64,000 nucleotides of DNA from Actinopolyspora erythraea. Lineage in GTDB: Bacteria; Actinomycetota; Actinomycetes; Mycobacteriales; Pseudonocardiaceae. Shown here in pieces: positions 7,559 to 16,084 of the stretch; the stretch's first letter is position 1, and every line of letters begins with the position of its first letter. Position numbers and translations under genes: made by a program. The stretch is from the NCBI RefSeq assembly GCF_002263515.1, contig NZ_CP022752.1, forward strand, positions 3,534,001 to 3,598,000. Direction: 5' to 3'. The notes under the pieces are model-generated. The model made no database searches. It saw nothing but the letters and a program-made list of their open reading frames with translations, and was not told the origin of the DNA.

Positions 7559-7763
7559 CGGCCTTCACCGCCGTCCCCCTCGCCCCTCCCCCACTCCACG
7601 ACCGCCAGGGCGGGCGGGATGAGCATCACCCAGACCGATATCCAGACGAACAGCGACGGCACCCGAACCACAGCCGCGTCGTGTTGACGAACGGCAGCCA
7701 CACCGACGCGAGCAACGCGACGACCGGCAGCAGTGGAACCAGCAGGACGGCTCCGCGTTTCAC
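7555..7763 (-). pseudogene. DUF3311 small membrane protein gene with a single frameshift
   Basis: Reading from GTG 7763, which follows a strong AGGAGGGATC site, gives VKRGAVLLVPLLPVVALLASVWLPFVNTTRLWFG. The frame then breaks at a CCC (plus strand) run at 7662-7664, and the natural continuation VPSLFVWISVWVMLIPPALAVVEW lies in the next frame, ending at the TGA (7557-7555) that overlaps the symporter ATG. Restoring one base in the G-run gives a two-helix protein of 69 residues, the normal DUF3311 size. Because the stop/start coupling is preserved and only one homopolymer base is missing, an assembly error or very recent mutation is as likely as true loss. The bases 7764-8133 upstream contain no gene I can support. 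Confidence 0.75.
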
Positions 7764-8133
7764 GATCCCTCCTCGTCGGACCTCGGGCGGGCCGACCAGG
7801 ACGCCCGTTCGGCGGAATCCCCGCCTCACACCCGCGGCGCGAACCGCCGGGAGCCTGGCAACGGAACACCCGGCCCCGTCGGACCGAACGAGAACCGTAG
7901 CCACGCAAACCCGATCACTCTCCCACGAAACCACGATCACTCCGCGTCGCGGAACTGCCACCTGGGTGCGAACCACGACGGTCCGCGTCGAGGGGTGCTC
8001 GTCCGGACCGTGGCGTCACGCTCGGGAGGGTCGGGAGGCCGGCCCGCTCACCACCGGTTCGGCCACCGCGCGGGGTCGCTCAGGGCGCCCAGGCCACCCG
8101 CTCGGGCGCTACGTCCGCGAGCGAGTGGACCGC

Positions 8134-8739
8134 TCAACCGCTCCGTCGCCCCCGGTACGCGCCGACCAGCCGCTGGCCGACGGTGAACACCGACATCGCC
8201 GCCAGCCCCCACAGCGCGACGTCGAGCACGTAGGGGATCCCCATGCCGTGCAGGCCGGTGCCCACCAGCAGGACCACCAGCCGCTCGGCCCGTTCCGCCA
8301 CCCCGGCCGTGGCCGAGATCCCCTGGGCCTCGGCCCTGGCCTTGACGTAGGAGATGACCTGCGCGGCCACCAGGGAGATCAACAGGGCGAGCCCGCGCAC
8401 CTCGTCCCCGGTGGTCACCAGCGCCCACCACAGCAGTGCCCCGAACACGGCCCCGTCGGCTATCCGGTCGCAGCCCGCGTCCAGCACGGCTCCGAAGTCA
8501 CCGCCGCTGCCCCGCGCCCGGGCCATCGCCCCGTCCAGCAGGTCGAACAGCAGGAAGACGGTCACCACCAGGGTGCCCGCGAGCAGGAATCCGGGCGGAA
8601 ACAGCGTCACGGCGGCCACGACGCTGCAACCGGTCCCCACCACTGTCACCACGTTGGGTGACACACGATGTCGCACCAGCCAACCACCGATCGGATCGGT
8701 GAGCCTGGAAACCGAGGATCGCGCGAAAACGTTCAACAT
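8134..8739 (-). CDS. pgsA: CDP-alcohol phosphatidyltransferase, phosphatidylinositol-phosphate synthase-like
   Basis: The 201-residue membrane enzyme carries the complete CDP-alcohol phosphotransferase motif, D66-x2-D69-G70-x2-A73-R74-x8-G83-x3-D87-x3-D91, inside about six transmembrane helices. It transfers a phosphatidyl group from CDP-diacylglycerol to an alcohol acceptor. In M. tuberculosis the order thrS, HIT gene, pgsA1 is conserved and PgsA1 makes phosphatidylinositol phosphate from inositol 3-phosphate. The same order is seen here, interrupted only by yceI on the other strand, which favours the PIP-synthase role over a phosphatidylglycerophosphate synthase. The acyltransferase patA and mannosyltransferase pimA that usually follow are not adjacent; the symporter operon lies there instead. 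Confidence 0.85.
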   Translation of the reverse strand: MLNVFARSSVSRLTDPIGGWLVRHRVSPNVVTVVGTGCSVVAAVTLFPPGFLLAGTLVVTVFLLFDLLDGAMARARGSGGDFGAVLDAGCDRIADGAVFGALLWWALVTTGDEVRGLALLISLVAAQVISYVKARAEAQGISATAGVAERAERLVVLLVGTGLHGMGIPYVLDVALWGLAAMSVFTVGQRLVGAYRGRRSG

Positions 8740-8932
8740 CGCTTCGTTTCATCCGCCGCCGTACGGGCGATCACCCGCACCGCGAAGCCTAACCGGCGAC
8801 GACCGGCGGGCCGAAGCGCACCACGCGCCACGCGCACGGCGAATGAGGTCCGCCACAGCCGGGATGGTTCGAATACGAACAACCGTTCCCTTCTCCGGAA
8901 AGCCCGTTCCCCGACACTCAGGAGGTCCGACC

Positions 8933-9472
8933 ATGACCGAAACCGCTCCCGTCCCCGGCTACACCGTGGGCACCTGGGACATCGACGCGGTGCACTCCGA
9001 CGTCGAGTTCACCCTGCGCCACATGGGAGTGGGCCGCTCGCGCGGGCGTTTCGACAAGTTCGAGGGCCAGATCGTCACGGCGGAGAACCCGCTGGAGTCC
9101 AGCGTCACCGCCACCATCGACACCGCCTCGGTCAACACCGGCAACGCCGACAGGGACGCCCACGTGCGCAACGAGGACTTCCTGGACACGGCCAACTACC
9201 CGACCGCGACCTTCCGGTCCACCGGGATCCGCCAGGACGGTGACGAGTGGGTCATCGACGGCGACTTCACCCTGCACGGCGTCACCCTGCCGGTCTCCCT
9301 GCAGGTCGAGCCCGGCGGCATCGCGGACACCGCCGACGGCGGCAAGATGCTGGGACTGTCCGCGAGCACCACGCTGAACCGCACCGACTTCAAGGTCGGC
9401 CCCGACGGCGGCGCGATGCTCGGCGAGAAGGTGAAGATCACCCTGGAGATCGAGGCCACCCTGCGGAAGTGA
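8933..9472 (+). CDS. YceI-family lipid-binding-like protein
   Basis: The 179-residue protein starts at ATG 8933, six bases after AGGAGGT. It shows the YceI lipocalin-like fold signature: GTWDIDAVHSDVEFTLRHMG at the N-terminus, GRFDKFEGQIVTAEN, ATIDTASVNTGNADRDAHVR, FLDTANYPTATFRST and LHGVTLPVSL. No signal peptide is present, so it is a cytoplasmic member, as is common in actinobacteria. YceI proteins bind isoprenoid or other amphiphiles; the ligand is unknown here. It is the only plus-strand gene in this stretch, inserted between pgsA and the HIT gene and followed by two hairpin terminators. Confidence 0.93.
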   Translation: MTETAPVPGYTVGTWDIDAVHSDVEFTLRHMGVGRSRGRFDKFEGQIVTAENPLESSVTATIDTASVNTGNADRDAHVRNEDFLDTANYPTATFRSTGIRQDGDEWVIDGDFTLHGVTLPVSLQVEPGGIADTADGGKMLGLSASTTLNRTDFKVGPDGGAMLGEKVKITLEIEATLRK

Positions 9473-9478
9473 CACCGG

Positions 9479-9522
9479 CGGGACCCCGACGACTTCGCCG
9501 TACCGGACCTCGCGGGGTCCCG
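9479..9522 (+). terminator. hairpin terminator after yceI
   Basis: Arms CGGGACCCCG (9479-9488) and CGGGGTCCCG (9513-9522) are perfect complements across a 24-base loop, beginning 6 bases after the yceI stop. Confidence 0.55.
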
Positions 9523-9653
9523 AAACCTCGCGGTCCCGCCCGGGCGGCGTAGCCCGCCTCTCGCTCCGGCGGACCCGGCCCCGGGCGGGCGCCACCGTCG
9601 AACCGGCCGCCCGGCGAGAACAGCCGGACCCGGCGGAGCACCACCGGGGAATC

Positions 9654-9687
9654 ATCGGGGTCGCGCGGACGAACGCGCGACCCCGAT
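9654..9687. terminator. bidirectional hairpin between yceI and HIT gene
   Basis: A perfect 14-base stem, ATCGGGGTCGCGCG (9654-9667) with CGCGCGACCCCGAT (9674-9687), encloses a 6-base loop. It lies between two convergent genes and would fold equally on both strands. It lacks a U-tract, as is usual in actinobacteria. Confidence 0.7.
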
Positions 9688-9753
9688 CTCGCGCTCGCAC
9701 CCGCCCGTGTTCCGTCATACCGGCTCCCGTGGCCGGTGCCGGGCGGCTGAGCC

Positions 9754-10386
9754 TCAGTCCAACCGCTGCCAGGCGTCGGAGAGCAGCTCGCGGGTGTCGC
9801 CCAGCAGCTGGGGCAGCACCCGGGTATGACCGATCACCGGCATGAAGTTGGAGTCCCCTCCCCAGCGAGGGACGACGTGCTGGTGCAGGTGCGCGGCGAT
9901 GCCCGCACCCGCCACCGGCCCCTGGTTCAGGCCGATGTTGAACCCGTGCGGCGCCGAGACGCTCCGGATCACCCGCATGGCACGCTGGGTGAACCCGGCC
10001 ACGGCCACCGTCTCCTCGTCGGTGAGGTCGGTGTAGTCGGCGACGTGCCGGTACGGCAGCACCATCAGGTGCCCCGGGTTGTAGGGGTAGAGGTTCAGCA
10101 CCGCGAACACGAGCTCGTCCCGGGCCACGATGAGCGTCTCGTCGTCGGATCGCTCGTCGCCGAGCAGGTGGCAGAACGGGCACCCGTCACTGTTGTCCCC
10201 GGTGGGCTTGTTCTCACCCTGGATGTAGGTCAACCGGTGCGGGGTCCACAGCCGCTGCAACGCGTCCGGGACCCCGATGCCGTGCTGCGTGGCCGTCTCG
10301 GGACCCGACTCCTGCTGCCCGGAGCCTCCCATTCCTGTCACGGACTTATCCGACTCGTCATCGGCGCCGTTGGGCAGTCGTGTCAC
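9754..10386 (-). CDS. HIT-family hydrolase/AP4A phosphorylase-like
   Basis: The 210-residue protein has the histidine-triad motif H166-L-H168-Q-H170-V-V, with H170 in the position of the catalytic residue, and a zinc-type CPFC pair (C69, C72) typical of the actinobacterial branch that includes Rv2613c, an Ap4A phosphorylase. The preceding N-terminal 40 residues are polar and probably disordered. Its start overlaps the thrS stop (10383-10386), so it is coupled to thrS. The placement thrS-HIT-pgsA matches mycobacteria; a functional link is plausible because aminoacyl-tRNA synthetases produce Ap4A. Confidence 0.92.
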   Translation of the reverse strand: MTRLPNGADDESDKSVTGMGGSGQQESGPETATQHGIGVPDALQRLWTPHRLTYIQGENKPTGDNSDGCPFCHLLGDERSDDETLIVARDELVFAVLNLYPYNPGHLMVLPYRHVADYTDLTDEETVAVAGFTQRAMRVIRSVSAPHGFNIGLNQGPVAGAGIAAHLHQHVVPRWGGDSNFMPVIGHTRVLPQLLGDTRELLSDAWQRLD

Positions 10387-12446
10387 ACCAGCTCCGCTCC
10401 GAAGTTCTCCGCCGTGGGCGAGGCGTTCTCGCGACGCTCGACCCAGTGGGAGAGGGCCGCCACGGCCTGCTCGACCGGGACCGCGTTGAGCTGACTGCCG
10501 TCGCGGAACCGGAACGAGACCGCGTCGGCCTCGACGTCCTTGCCCCCCGCCAGCACGAGGAAGGGCACCTTCTGGGTGGTGTGGTTGCGGATCTTCTTCT
10601 GCATCCGGTCGTCACCACCGTCGATCTCGACCCGCAGCCCCTTGGACCGCAGGAGGTCGAACACCCGCTCCAGGTGCGGCACGTGCTCGTCCGCGATGGG
10701 GATGCCAACCGCCTGTACCGGCGCCAGCCAGGCGGGGAAGGCACCGGCGTAGTGCTCGGTGAGCACCCCGAAGAAGCGTTCGATGGAGCCGAACAGCGCA
10801 CGGTGGATCTTGATCGGGCGCTGCTTGGAACCGTCCGCGGCGGTGTACTCCAGGTCGAACCGCTCCGGCAGGTCGTAGTCCACCTGGATGGTCGACATCT
10901 GCCAGCTCCGCCCCAGCGCGTCCTTGGCCTGCACGGAGATCTTCGGGCCGTAGAACGCGGCCCCGCCCGGATCGGGGACCAGTTCCAGCCCCGAGCTCTC
11001 GGCGGCCTCCCGCAGCGAGTCGGTGGCGCGCTGCCACTGCTCGTCGGTGCCCGAGTACTTCTCCTCGTTCCTGGTGGACAGCTCCAGGTAGAAGTCCTCC
11101 AGACCGTAGTCGCGCAGCAGGTCCAGCACGAAGCCCAGCAGCGACTTCAGCTCCTCCTGCAACTGGTCGGGGCTGCAGTAGATGTGCGCGTCGTCCTGCG
11201 TCATACCGCGCACCCTGGTGAGGCCGTGCACCACGCCGGACTTCTCGTAGCGGTACACCGAGCCGAACTCGAACAACCGCAGCGGCAGCTCCCGGTAGGA
11301 GCGCCCGCGTGAACGGTAGATGAGGTTGTGGAACGGGCAGTTCATCGGCTTGAGGTAGTAGTCCTGCCCGGGCTTGCGCACCTCCCCGTTCTCGTCGCGC
11401 TCCTCGTCCAGGTGCATAGGGGGGAACATGCCGTCGGAGTACCAACCGAGGTGCCCGGAGGTCTCGAACAGGGTGCTCTTGGTGATGTGCGGCGAGTTGA
11501 CGAACTGGTAGCCGGCCTGCTCGTGCCTGCGCCGGGAGTAGTCCTCCAGTTCGCGGCGGATGATGCCGCCCTTGGGGTGGAAGACCGGCAGTCCGGAACC
11601 GATCTCCTCGGGGAAGGAGAACAGGTCCAGCTCCGCCCCCAACCGGCGGTGGTCCCTGCGCTCGGCCTCGGCCAGCCACTCCAGGTGCTCGTCGAGCGCT
11701 TCCTTCGACTCCCAGGCCGTCCCGTAGATCCGCTGCAGCTGGCGGTTGCTCTGGTCGCCCCGCCAGTACGCAGCGGCCACGCGGGTGAGCTTGAAGGCGG
11801 GCAGGAAACGGGTGTGCGGCACGTGCGGCCCCCGGCAGAGGTCGCCCCACACTGTCTGCCCGTGGCGGTCGATGTTGTCGTAGACGGTCAGCTCCCCGTC
11901 GCCGACCTCCATGACCTCGCTGGTGTCGACCTCGTCGGAACCGGACTTGAGATCGACGAGTTCGAGCTTGTAGGGCTCCGAGGCCAGCTCGGCGCGGGCC
12001 TCGTCGAGCGAGCCGAACTCGCGGCGCTCGAACTTCTGCCCGGACTTGACGAGCTGCTTCATGCGCTTCTCCAGCGCCCGCAGGTCCTCCGGGGTGAACG
12101 GCCGGTCGACGTCGAAGTCGTAGTAGAAACCGTCCTTGACCGGCGGGCCGATCCCCAGCTTGGCCTCCGGGAACAGCTGCTGGACCGCCTGCGCCAGCAC
12201 GTGGGCCGTGGAGTGGCGGATGACGCTGCGCCCCTCCTCGGTGTCGGCCGGTACCGCCGCGACCTCGACGTCGGTTCCGGGTGCCCAGGCCAGGTCACGC
12301 AGCTGTCCCTCGTCGTCGCGCACGACGACGATCGCCTCGGGGCCTTTGGAAGGCAACCCCGCCTGCTGGACGGCGTCGCCGGCCGTAGTGCCCGCCGGTA
12401 CCTTCACCCGGGACTCCTGCTGGGCTTGGGGCGGCGAGACTGACAC
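10383..12446 (-). CDS. thrS: threonyl-tRNA synthetase
   Basis: The enzyme charges tRNA-Thr. The chosen GTG start at 12446 follows GTAGGAG and gives 687 residues, the normal actinobacterial size. The domain order is TGS-like N-terminus (1-75), editing domain with [11 protein letters not shown] (HxxxH zinc/editing motif), then the class II core with [11 protein letters not shown], the zinc cysteine in [33 protein letters not shown] (motif 2) and [15 protein letters not shown] (motif 3), and a C-terminal anticodon-binding domain ([16 protein letters not shown] to the end). It heads the thrS-HIT pair. No T-box-like structure was recognised in the 210 bases upstream. Confidence 0.97.
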   Translation of the reverse strand: MSVSPPQAQQESRVKVPAGTTAGDAVQQAGLPSKGPEAIVVVRDDEGQLRDLAWAPGTDVEVAAVPADTEEGRSVIRHSTAHVLAQAVQQLFPEAKLGIGPPVKDGFYYDFDVDRPFTPEDLRALEKRMKQLVKSGQKFERREFGSLDEARAELASEPYKLELVDLKSGSDEVDTSEVMEVGDGELTVYDNIDRHGQTVWGDLCRGPHVPHTRFLPAFKLTRVAAAYWRGDQSNRQLQRIYGTAWESKEALDEHLEWLAEAERRDHRRLGAELDLFSFPEEIGSGLPVFHPKGGIIRRELEDYSRRRHEQAGYQFVNSPHITKSTLFETSGHLGWYSDGMFPPMHLDEERDENGEVRKPGQDYYLKPMNCPFHNLIYRSRGRSYRELPLRLFEFGSVYRYEKSGVVHGLTRVRGMTQDDAHIYCSPDQLQEELKSLLGFVLDLLRDYGLEDFYLELSTRNEEKYSGTDEQWQRATDSLREAAESSGLELVPDPGGAAFYGPKISVQAKDALGRSWQMSTIQVDYDLPERFDLEYTAADGSKQRPIKIHRALFGSIERFFGVLTEHYAGAFPAWLAPVQAVGIPIADEHVPHLERVFDLLRSKGLRVEIDGGDDRMQKKIRNHTTQKVPFLVLAGGKDVEADAVSFRFRDGSQLNAVPVEQAVAALSHWVERRENASPTAENFGAELV

Positions 12447-12656
12447 GGTTACTCCTACGGTTTGCTGATCGAACGAACGCGGGTCGAAAACCGCTCCGGC
12501 GGTGGCGCCACCGGGACGGCCCACCGAAGCTACGGAACTCTCCCGTCGATGCTATCGGCCGCCGCCACGGCGCCCACCATCCGGCTCGTGGCGGTTTTCA
12601 CCCTTCCGCGGTCCCGGCCGCACGTCCGGCGGGCCGACGCGACGGCGCGCGGAGGT

Positions 12657-14858
12657 TCAGGAACTCGCTCCACCGACTCCCTCCACGGGCTCGGCCAGGG
12701 CTCGCTCGACCTCCATGGCGGCGAAGGGCTGCCCGGCGTGGTCGCCCTGTACGGCGTGGACGCCCATCTCGTGCAGCCGTTCGGCCTGCCGCCGGGTGTG
12801 CACCCCACCCGCCACCACCGACATGTTCAGCAGTCTGGCGGCCGTGACCACGCTGTCCGCCAGGTGCTCGTCGAGCGGATCGGCCACCGGCCGCTCGGAG
12901 AGCCGCTCCAGGTAAGCACCCGCGATGCGCACCGAGGAGACCGGCAGCTCCCGCAGTCGGCGGGCGTCGGTGTAGCGGGCACCGAAATCACGGATCACCA
13001 GCGCCGCGCCCAGCTCGCGAACGATGTCGACGGTGTCCACGGGATCCCCCACGTCGTCGAACAGCGCGTCCTCCGGAACTCCCAGCCGCAGCCGTTCGGC
13101 GGGCAGCCCGCTCTCGGCGAGGACGCTCCGGAACTCGTTGACCAGATCGGGATCGCGGAAGTACCTGCCGGAGAGGTCGACGGCGACCACGGGAGCCCGC
13201 TCCCCCAGCCGCCGCGTCCACTCCCGGGCGTGTTCGCAGACCTGCCGCAGCAACCAGTTGCTCAACCTGGTGATCATCCCGGTGTTCTCCGCCAGCTCGA
13301 CGAACCACGGCGGGGTGAGCTCGCCGAGTTCGGGGTGGTCCCAGCGCAGCTCGGCGTGCATCGCCACGAGACCACCGTCGTCGAGCCTGCGCACGGGGCG
13401 GTACTGCACGAAGAACTCGTTGTTGTCCAGCGCGGCCGGCATCTTGGCCGAGAGCTCGAACCGACGCCGCGCGGCGCTGTTGCGCTCGGCGTCGAACAGC
13501 ACCCACTGCGCCTTGCCCTCCTCCTTGGCCCGGTACAGCGTGATGTCGGCCTCGCGCAGCAACCGTTCGGCGTCGGTGCCCGCCACCGGCTGTTCCACGA
13601 CTCCGGCGCTGGCGGAGGCCTTCAACTCGTGCCTGCCGATCCGCACGGGCCTGCGGACCTCCTCCAGCGTCCGCTCGACCAGCGGCACCATGCCCCGAGG
13701 CCCGTCGGTGTCCGGCACGAGCAGCACGAACTCGTCACCACCCATCCGGGCGGCGAGCGCACCCCACCGCTCGGCGACGGCCTCCATCCGCCGGGCCACG
13801 GCGAGCAGCAGCTCGTCCCCGATCGGGTGGCCGAGGCTGTCGTTGATCGTCTTGAATCCGTCCAGGTCGAAGTAGCAGATCCCCACCCGCCGATCCGCGG
13901 GAACGGGGGAGAGCGCCTCCTCCATCCGGTTGCCCAGCCGGGTGCGGTTGGCCAGCCCGGTCAGCGGATCGGTGCTCGCCTGCAGGGTGAGCCGCTCGTA
14001 GAGCAGGTGCCGATCGGTGACCTCGGCGTAGAGCAGCACCTGGTACTCCGGTACCCCGTTGCCGTCCCGCACCAGCGCGCCGGAGACCTGGGTCCACACG
14101 AGCGTCTCGTCGGGGGCGGTGTGGCGGACGTCCACCATGAACTGCTCGGACACCTCGGCGACGAGTTCGTCCTCCTTCTGGCGGAGGACGTCGCCGTACT
14201 CGGCGTCGCACAGCTCCAGCACGTGCCTGCCGAGCAGCTCCGGGCAGGTGGTGCGGAAGATCGTCCCCATCGAGTCGTTGACGTCCTGTATCAGGCCGTC
14301 CAGTCCCACGATGGCGATCCCCAGCGCGGAGGAGGTGAACACCGCCCGGAAACGTGCCTCGCTGGCACGCAGCGCCTCCTCGGCATCGTCCCGGGCCTGG
14401 CGCACCGCCCGCTGGATGACGTCCTGGTCGGCGAGCACGCGCCGCCGGACCGCCCCGACGAACCCCTCGCCGAGCGAGGCGAGCAGCCCGACCGTCCGTT
14501 CGGCGCTCTCGGCCGGGGGACGTCCCAGTTCCCGCGCCAACCCGGGCAACCGCGAACCGAGCAGTTCGAGCGTGCGGCGCAGCGCGAGGGGATCCACGAG
14601 GTGGACCCCGACCAGGTCGGCTCCGACCTCGGCCACGGCCCCGGCGTCGAAGGACTCCGCCGCCAGGGCCGACAGCAGCCGCTCGGTCCGCTCCTCCAGG
14701 AAGCTCCACAGCTCGGGACGGCTCATCGGCACGTAACTGGTGCCGAGCACCGTGCGTGCCCACTGTCGCGCGAACTCCGCCACCCGCGGCTCCGGCGTCC
14801 CCTCTCCCGCGGGGTCGGTCGTCTCGGAGCGCTCCGCTTCCGAGGGAGTGTCGTTCAT
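12657..14858 (-). CDS. PAS-GGDEF diguanylate cyclase with degenerate EAL domain
   Basis: The 733-residue protein has an N-terminal helical region (1-170), a PAS domain (about 172-290), a GGDEF domain (about 300-460) with intact GGDEF at about 371-375 and a STDPLTGLANR entry motif, and an EAL-like domain (about 470-720). The cyclase half looks active. No RxxD inhibitory site precedes GGDEF. The EAL half is degraded: the EAL position reads MHAELRW instead of FEALLRW, and the DDFG motif reads RDFG, so phosphodiesterase activity is unlikely and it may only sense or bind c-di-GMP or GTP. ATG 14858 lies 3 bases after the stop of a DUF574 methyltransferase gene, so the two are co-expressed. No membrane segments are seen. 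Confidence 0.92.
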   Translation of the reverse strand: MNDTPSEAERSETTDPAGEGTPEPRVAEFARQWARTVLGTSYVPMSRPELWSFLEERTERLLSALAAESFDAGAVAEVGADLVGVHLVDPLALRRTLELLGSRLPGLARELGRPPAESAERTVGLLASLGEGFVGAVRRRVLADQDVIQRAVRQARDDAEEALRASEARFRAVFTSSALGIAIVGLDGLIQDVNDSMGTIFRTTCPELLGRHVLELCDAEYGDVLRQKEDELVAEVSEQFMVDVRHTAPDETLVWTQVSGALVRDGNGVPEYQVLLYAEVTDRHLLYERLTLQASTDPLTGLANRTRLGNRMEEALSPVPADRRVGICYFDLDGFKTINDSLGHPIGDELLLAVARRMEAVAERWGALAARMGGDEFVLLVPDTDGPRGMVPLVERTLEEVRRPVRIGRHELKASASAGVVEQPVAGTDAERLLREADITLYRAKEEGKAQWVLFDAERNSAARRRFELSAKMPAALDNNEFFVQYRPVRRLDDGGLVAMHAELRWDHPELGELTPPWFVELAENTGMITRLSNWLLRQVCEHAREWTRRLGERAPVVAVDLSGRYFRDPDLVNEFRSVLAESGLPAERLRLGVPEDALFDDVGDPVDTVDIVRELGAALVIRDFGARYTDARRLRELPVSSVRIAGAYLERLSERPVADPLDEHLADSVVTAARLLNMSVVAGGVHTRRQAERLHEMGVHAVQGDHAGQPFAAMEVERALAEPVEGVGGASS

Positions 14859-14861
14859 GAG

Positions 14862-15668
14862 CTACACCTTGTGCCCGACGGCGCCGTAGACCAGCGAGCG
14901 CGCCGGGTCCTGCCAACGGTCCTCCTCGGTGTCCGGGCGCCACTCCGGCACGTAGACCAGGCCCGGATCCACCAGTTCGAAGTCCGTCAGCAGCTCGCGG
15001 ATCTCGTCGTGGCTCCGCGAGGTGACCGGATTGCTGCTGTCGGCGTACAGATCGATGATGCTCTGCAGTAACTCGGGGTAGTGGTCGCTGGTGACGTGCG
15101 AGAAGCCGAGGAAGCTTCCCGGGGCCATCCACTCGTGGTAACTCCGGAGGATCTCGGCCGGACGAGCCGAGTCAGGCACGAAGTGGAACAGCGCGACCAT
15201 CATCACCGCTATCGGGCGCTCGGGATCCAGCAGCCTCGCCGCCTGCTCCGAGCCGAGGATCCCGTCACTGTCGGCCAGGTCCGCCTGCACCACGTCGGCA
15301 CGGTCGTTGTCCGCCAGGATCGTACGACTGTGCGCCACGGCCACCGGCTCGTTGTCGACGTAGAGCACGCGGGCCTCCGGGTCGAGGCCCTGGGCGATCT
15401 CGTGCACGTTGCCGACGGTGGGGATGCCGGAGCCGATGTCGAGGAACTGCCTGATCCCCCGCCGCAGGCAGTACCGAACCGCCCTGCGTAGGAAGGCCCT
15501 GTTGTCCTGTGCCAACGGTTTGACGTGCGGGACGCGGGACTCGACCTTCCGGGCCAGCTCGCGGTCAACTTCGAAGTTGTGCGAACCGCCCAGGTAGTAG
15601 TCGTAGCACCGCGCCGCGCTGGCCTTCTCCAGATCCACGTCCGAGGGCAGCCGACTGGGGTCGGTCAT
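14862..15668 (-). CDS. DUF574 SAM-dependent methyltransferase-like protein
   Basis: The 268-residue protein belongs to the SAV2177/DUF574 family. Signature elements are ARCYDYYLGGSHNFEVDRE near the N-terminus, the SAM-binding loop FLDIGSGIPTVGNVHE, VLYVDNEPVAVAHSR, and the C-terminal PEWRPDTEEDRW. ATG 15668 is preceded by AAAGGAG. The family is greatly expanded in actinomycetes, and its physiological substrates are poorly known. A second member lies at 45418-46383 on the other strand. Tight coupling to the downstream diguanylate cyclase gene is the only functional clue. The 416 bases upstream (15669-16084) hold the probable iron box and the fprA promoter, and no gene. Confidence 0.9.
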   Translation of the reverse strand: MTDPSRLPSDVDLEKASAARCYDYYLGGSHNFEVDRELARKVESRVPHVKPLAQDNRAFLRRAVRYCLRRGIRQFLDIGSGIPTVGNVHEIAQGLDPEARVLYVDNEPVAVAHSRTILADNDRADVVQADLADSDGILGSEQAARLLDPERPIAVMMVALFHFVPDSARPAEILRSYHEWMAPGSFLGFSHVTSDHYPELLQSIIDLYADSSNPVTSRSHDEIRELLTDFELVDPGLVYVPEWRPDTEEDRWQDPARSLVYGAVGHKV

Positions 15669-15923
15669 GGAAGCTCCTTTGGTCGTGGGCCACCAACGGC
15701 ACCCCCCGATACCTCGGCCCGTTTCCGGTTCGTCCGTTCGGTCCACGGCGCGGCCACCCCGCTCCCGGTTTCCCGGGACCACCACCGAGAGATCAACACG
15801 AATCATATCTGCGACTCGACGCACTTGATCACTCACGGTCGGTGCCGTTCCTCGTCCGGGGACCACCCCTTACTCCTTTCGGGGTGTAACCAGCCTCACC
15901 CGTCCACATGGCGGGCCACGCGG

Positions 15924-15942
15924 TTAGGTATGCCTAAGCTGT
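15924..15942 (+). promoter_or_regulatory. IdeR/DtxR-type iron box upstream of fprA
   Basis: TTAGGTATGCCTAAGCTGT matches the IdeR consensus TTAGGTTAGGCTAACCTAA at 13 of 19 positions and contains a palindrome TTAGG-tatg-CCTAA. It lies 143 bases before the fprA start. Regulation by iron is inference from this match. Confidence 0.5.
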
Positions 15943-16084
15943 TTCGTAGAGAGTCCCACTCGTCGGGCGACCGAGCCGGACCGAGAGCCACGGCGCGCCG
16001 GAGCGGCACCGTGGCGACACCGCCGCCCAAGAACCGAACCGACACCGTCAACGACGCGAGGGCACCGCCCCCGGGAGGAACGCC

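Noticed and set aside
12447..12656. T-box riboswitch upstream of thrS
   Set aside because: No T-box core sequence, specifier loop or terminator/antiterminator pair could be recognised.
12462..15071. 869-codon plus-strand open frame antisense to the GGDEF gene
   Set aside because: Composition is that of a shadow frame and the opposite strand encodes clear PAS/GGDEF motifs.
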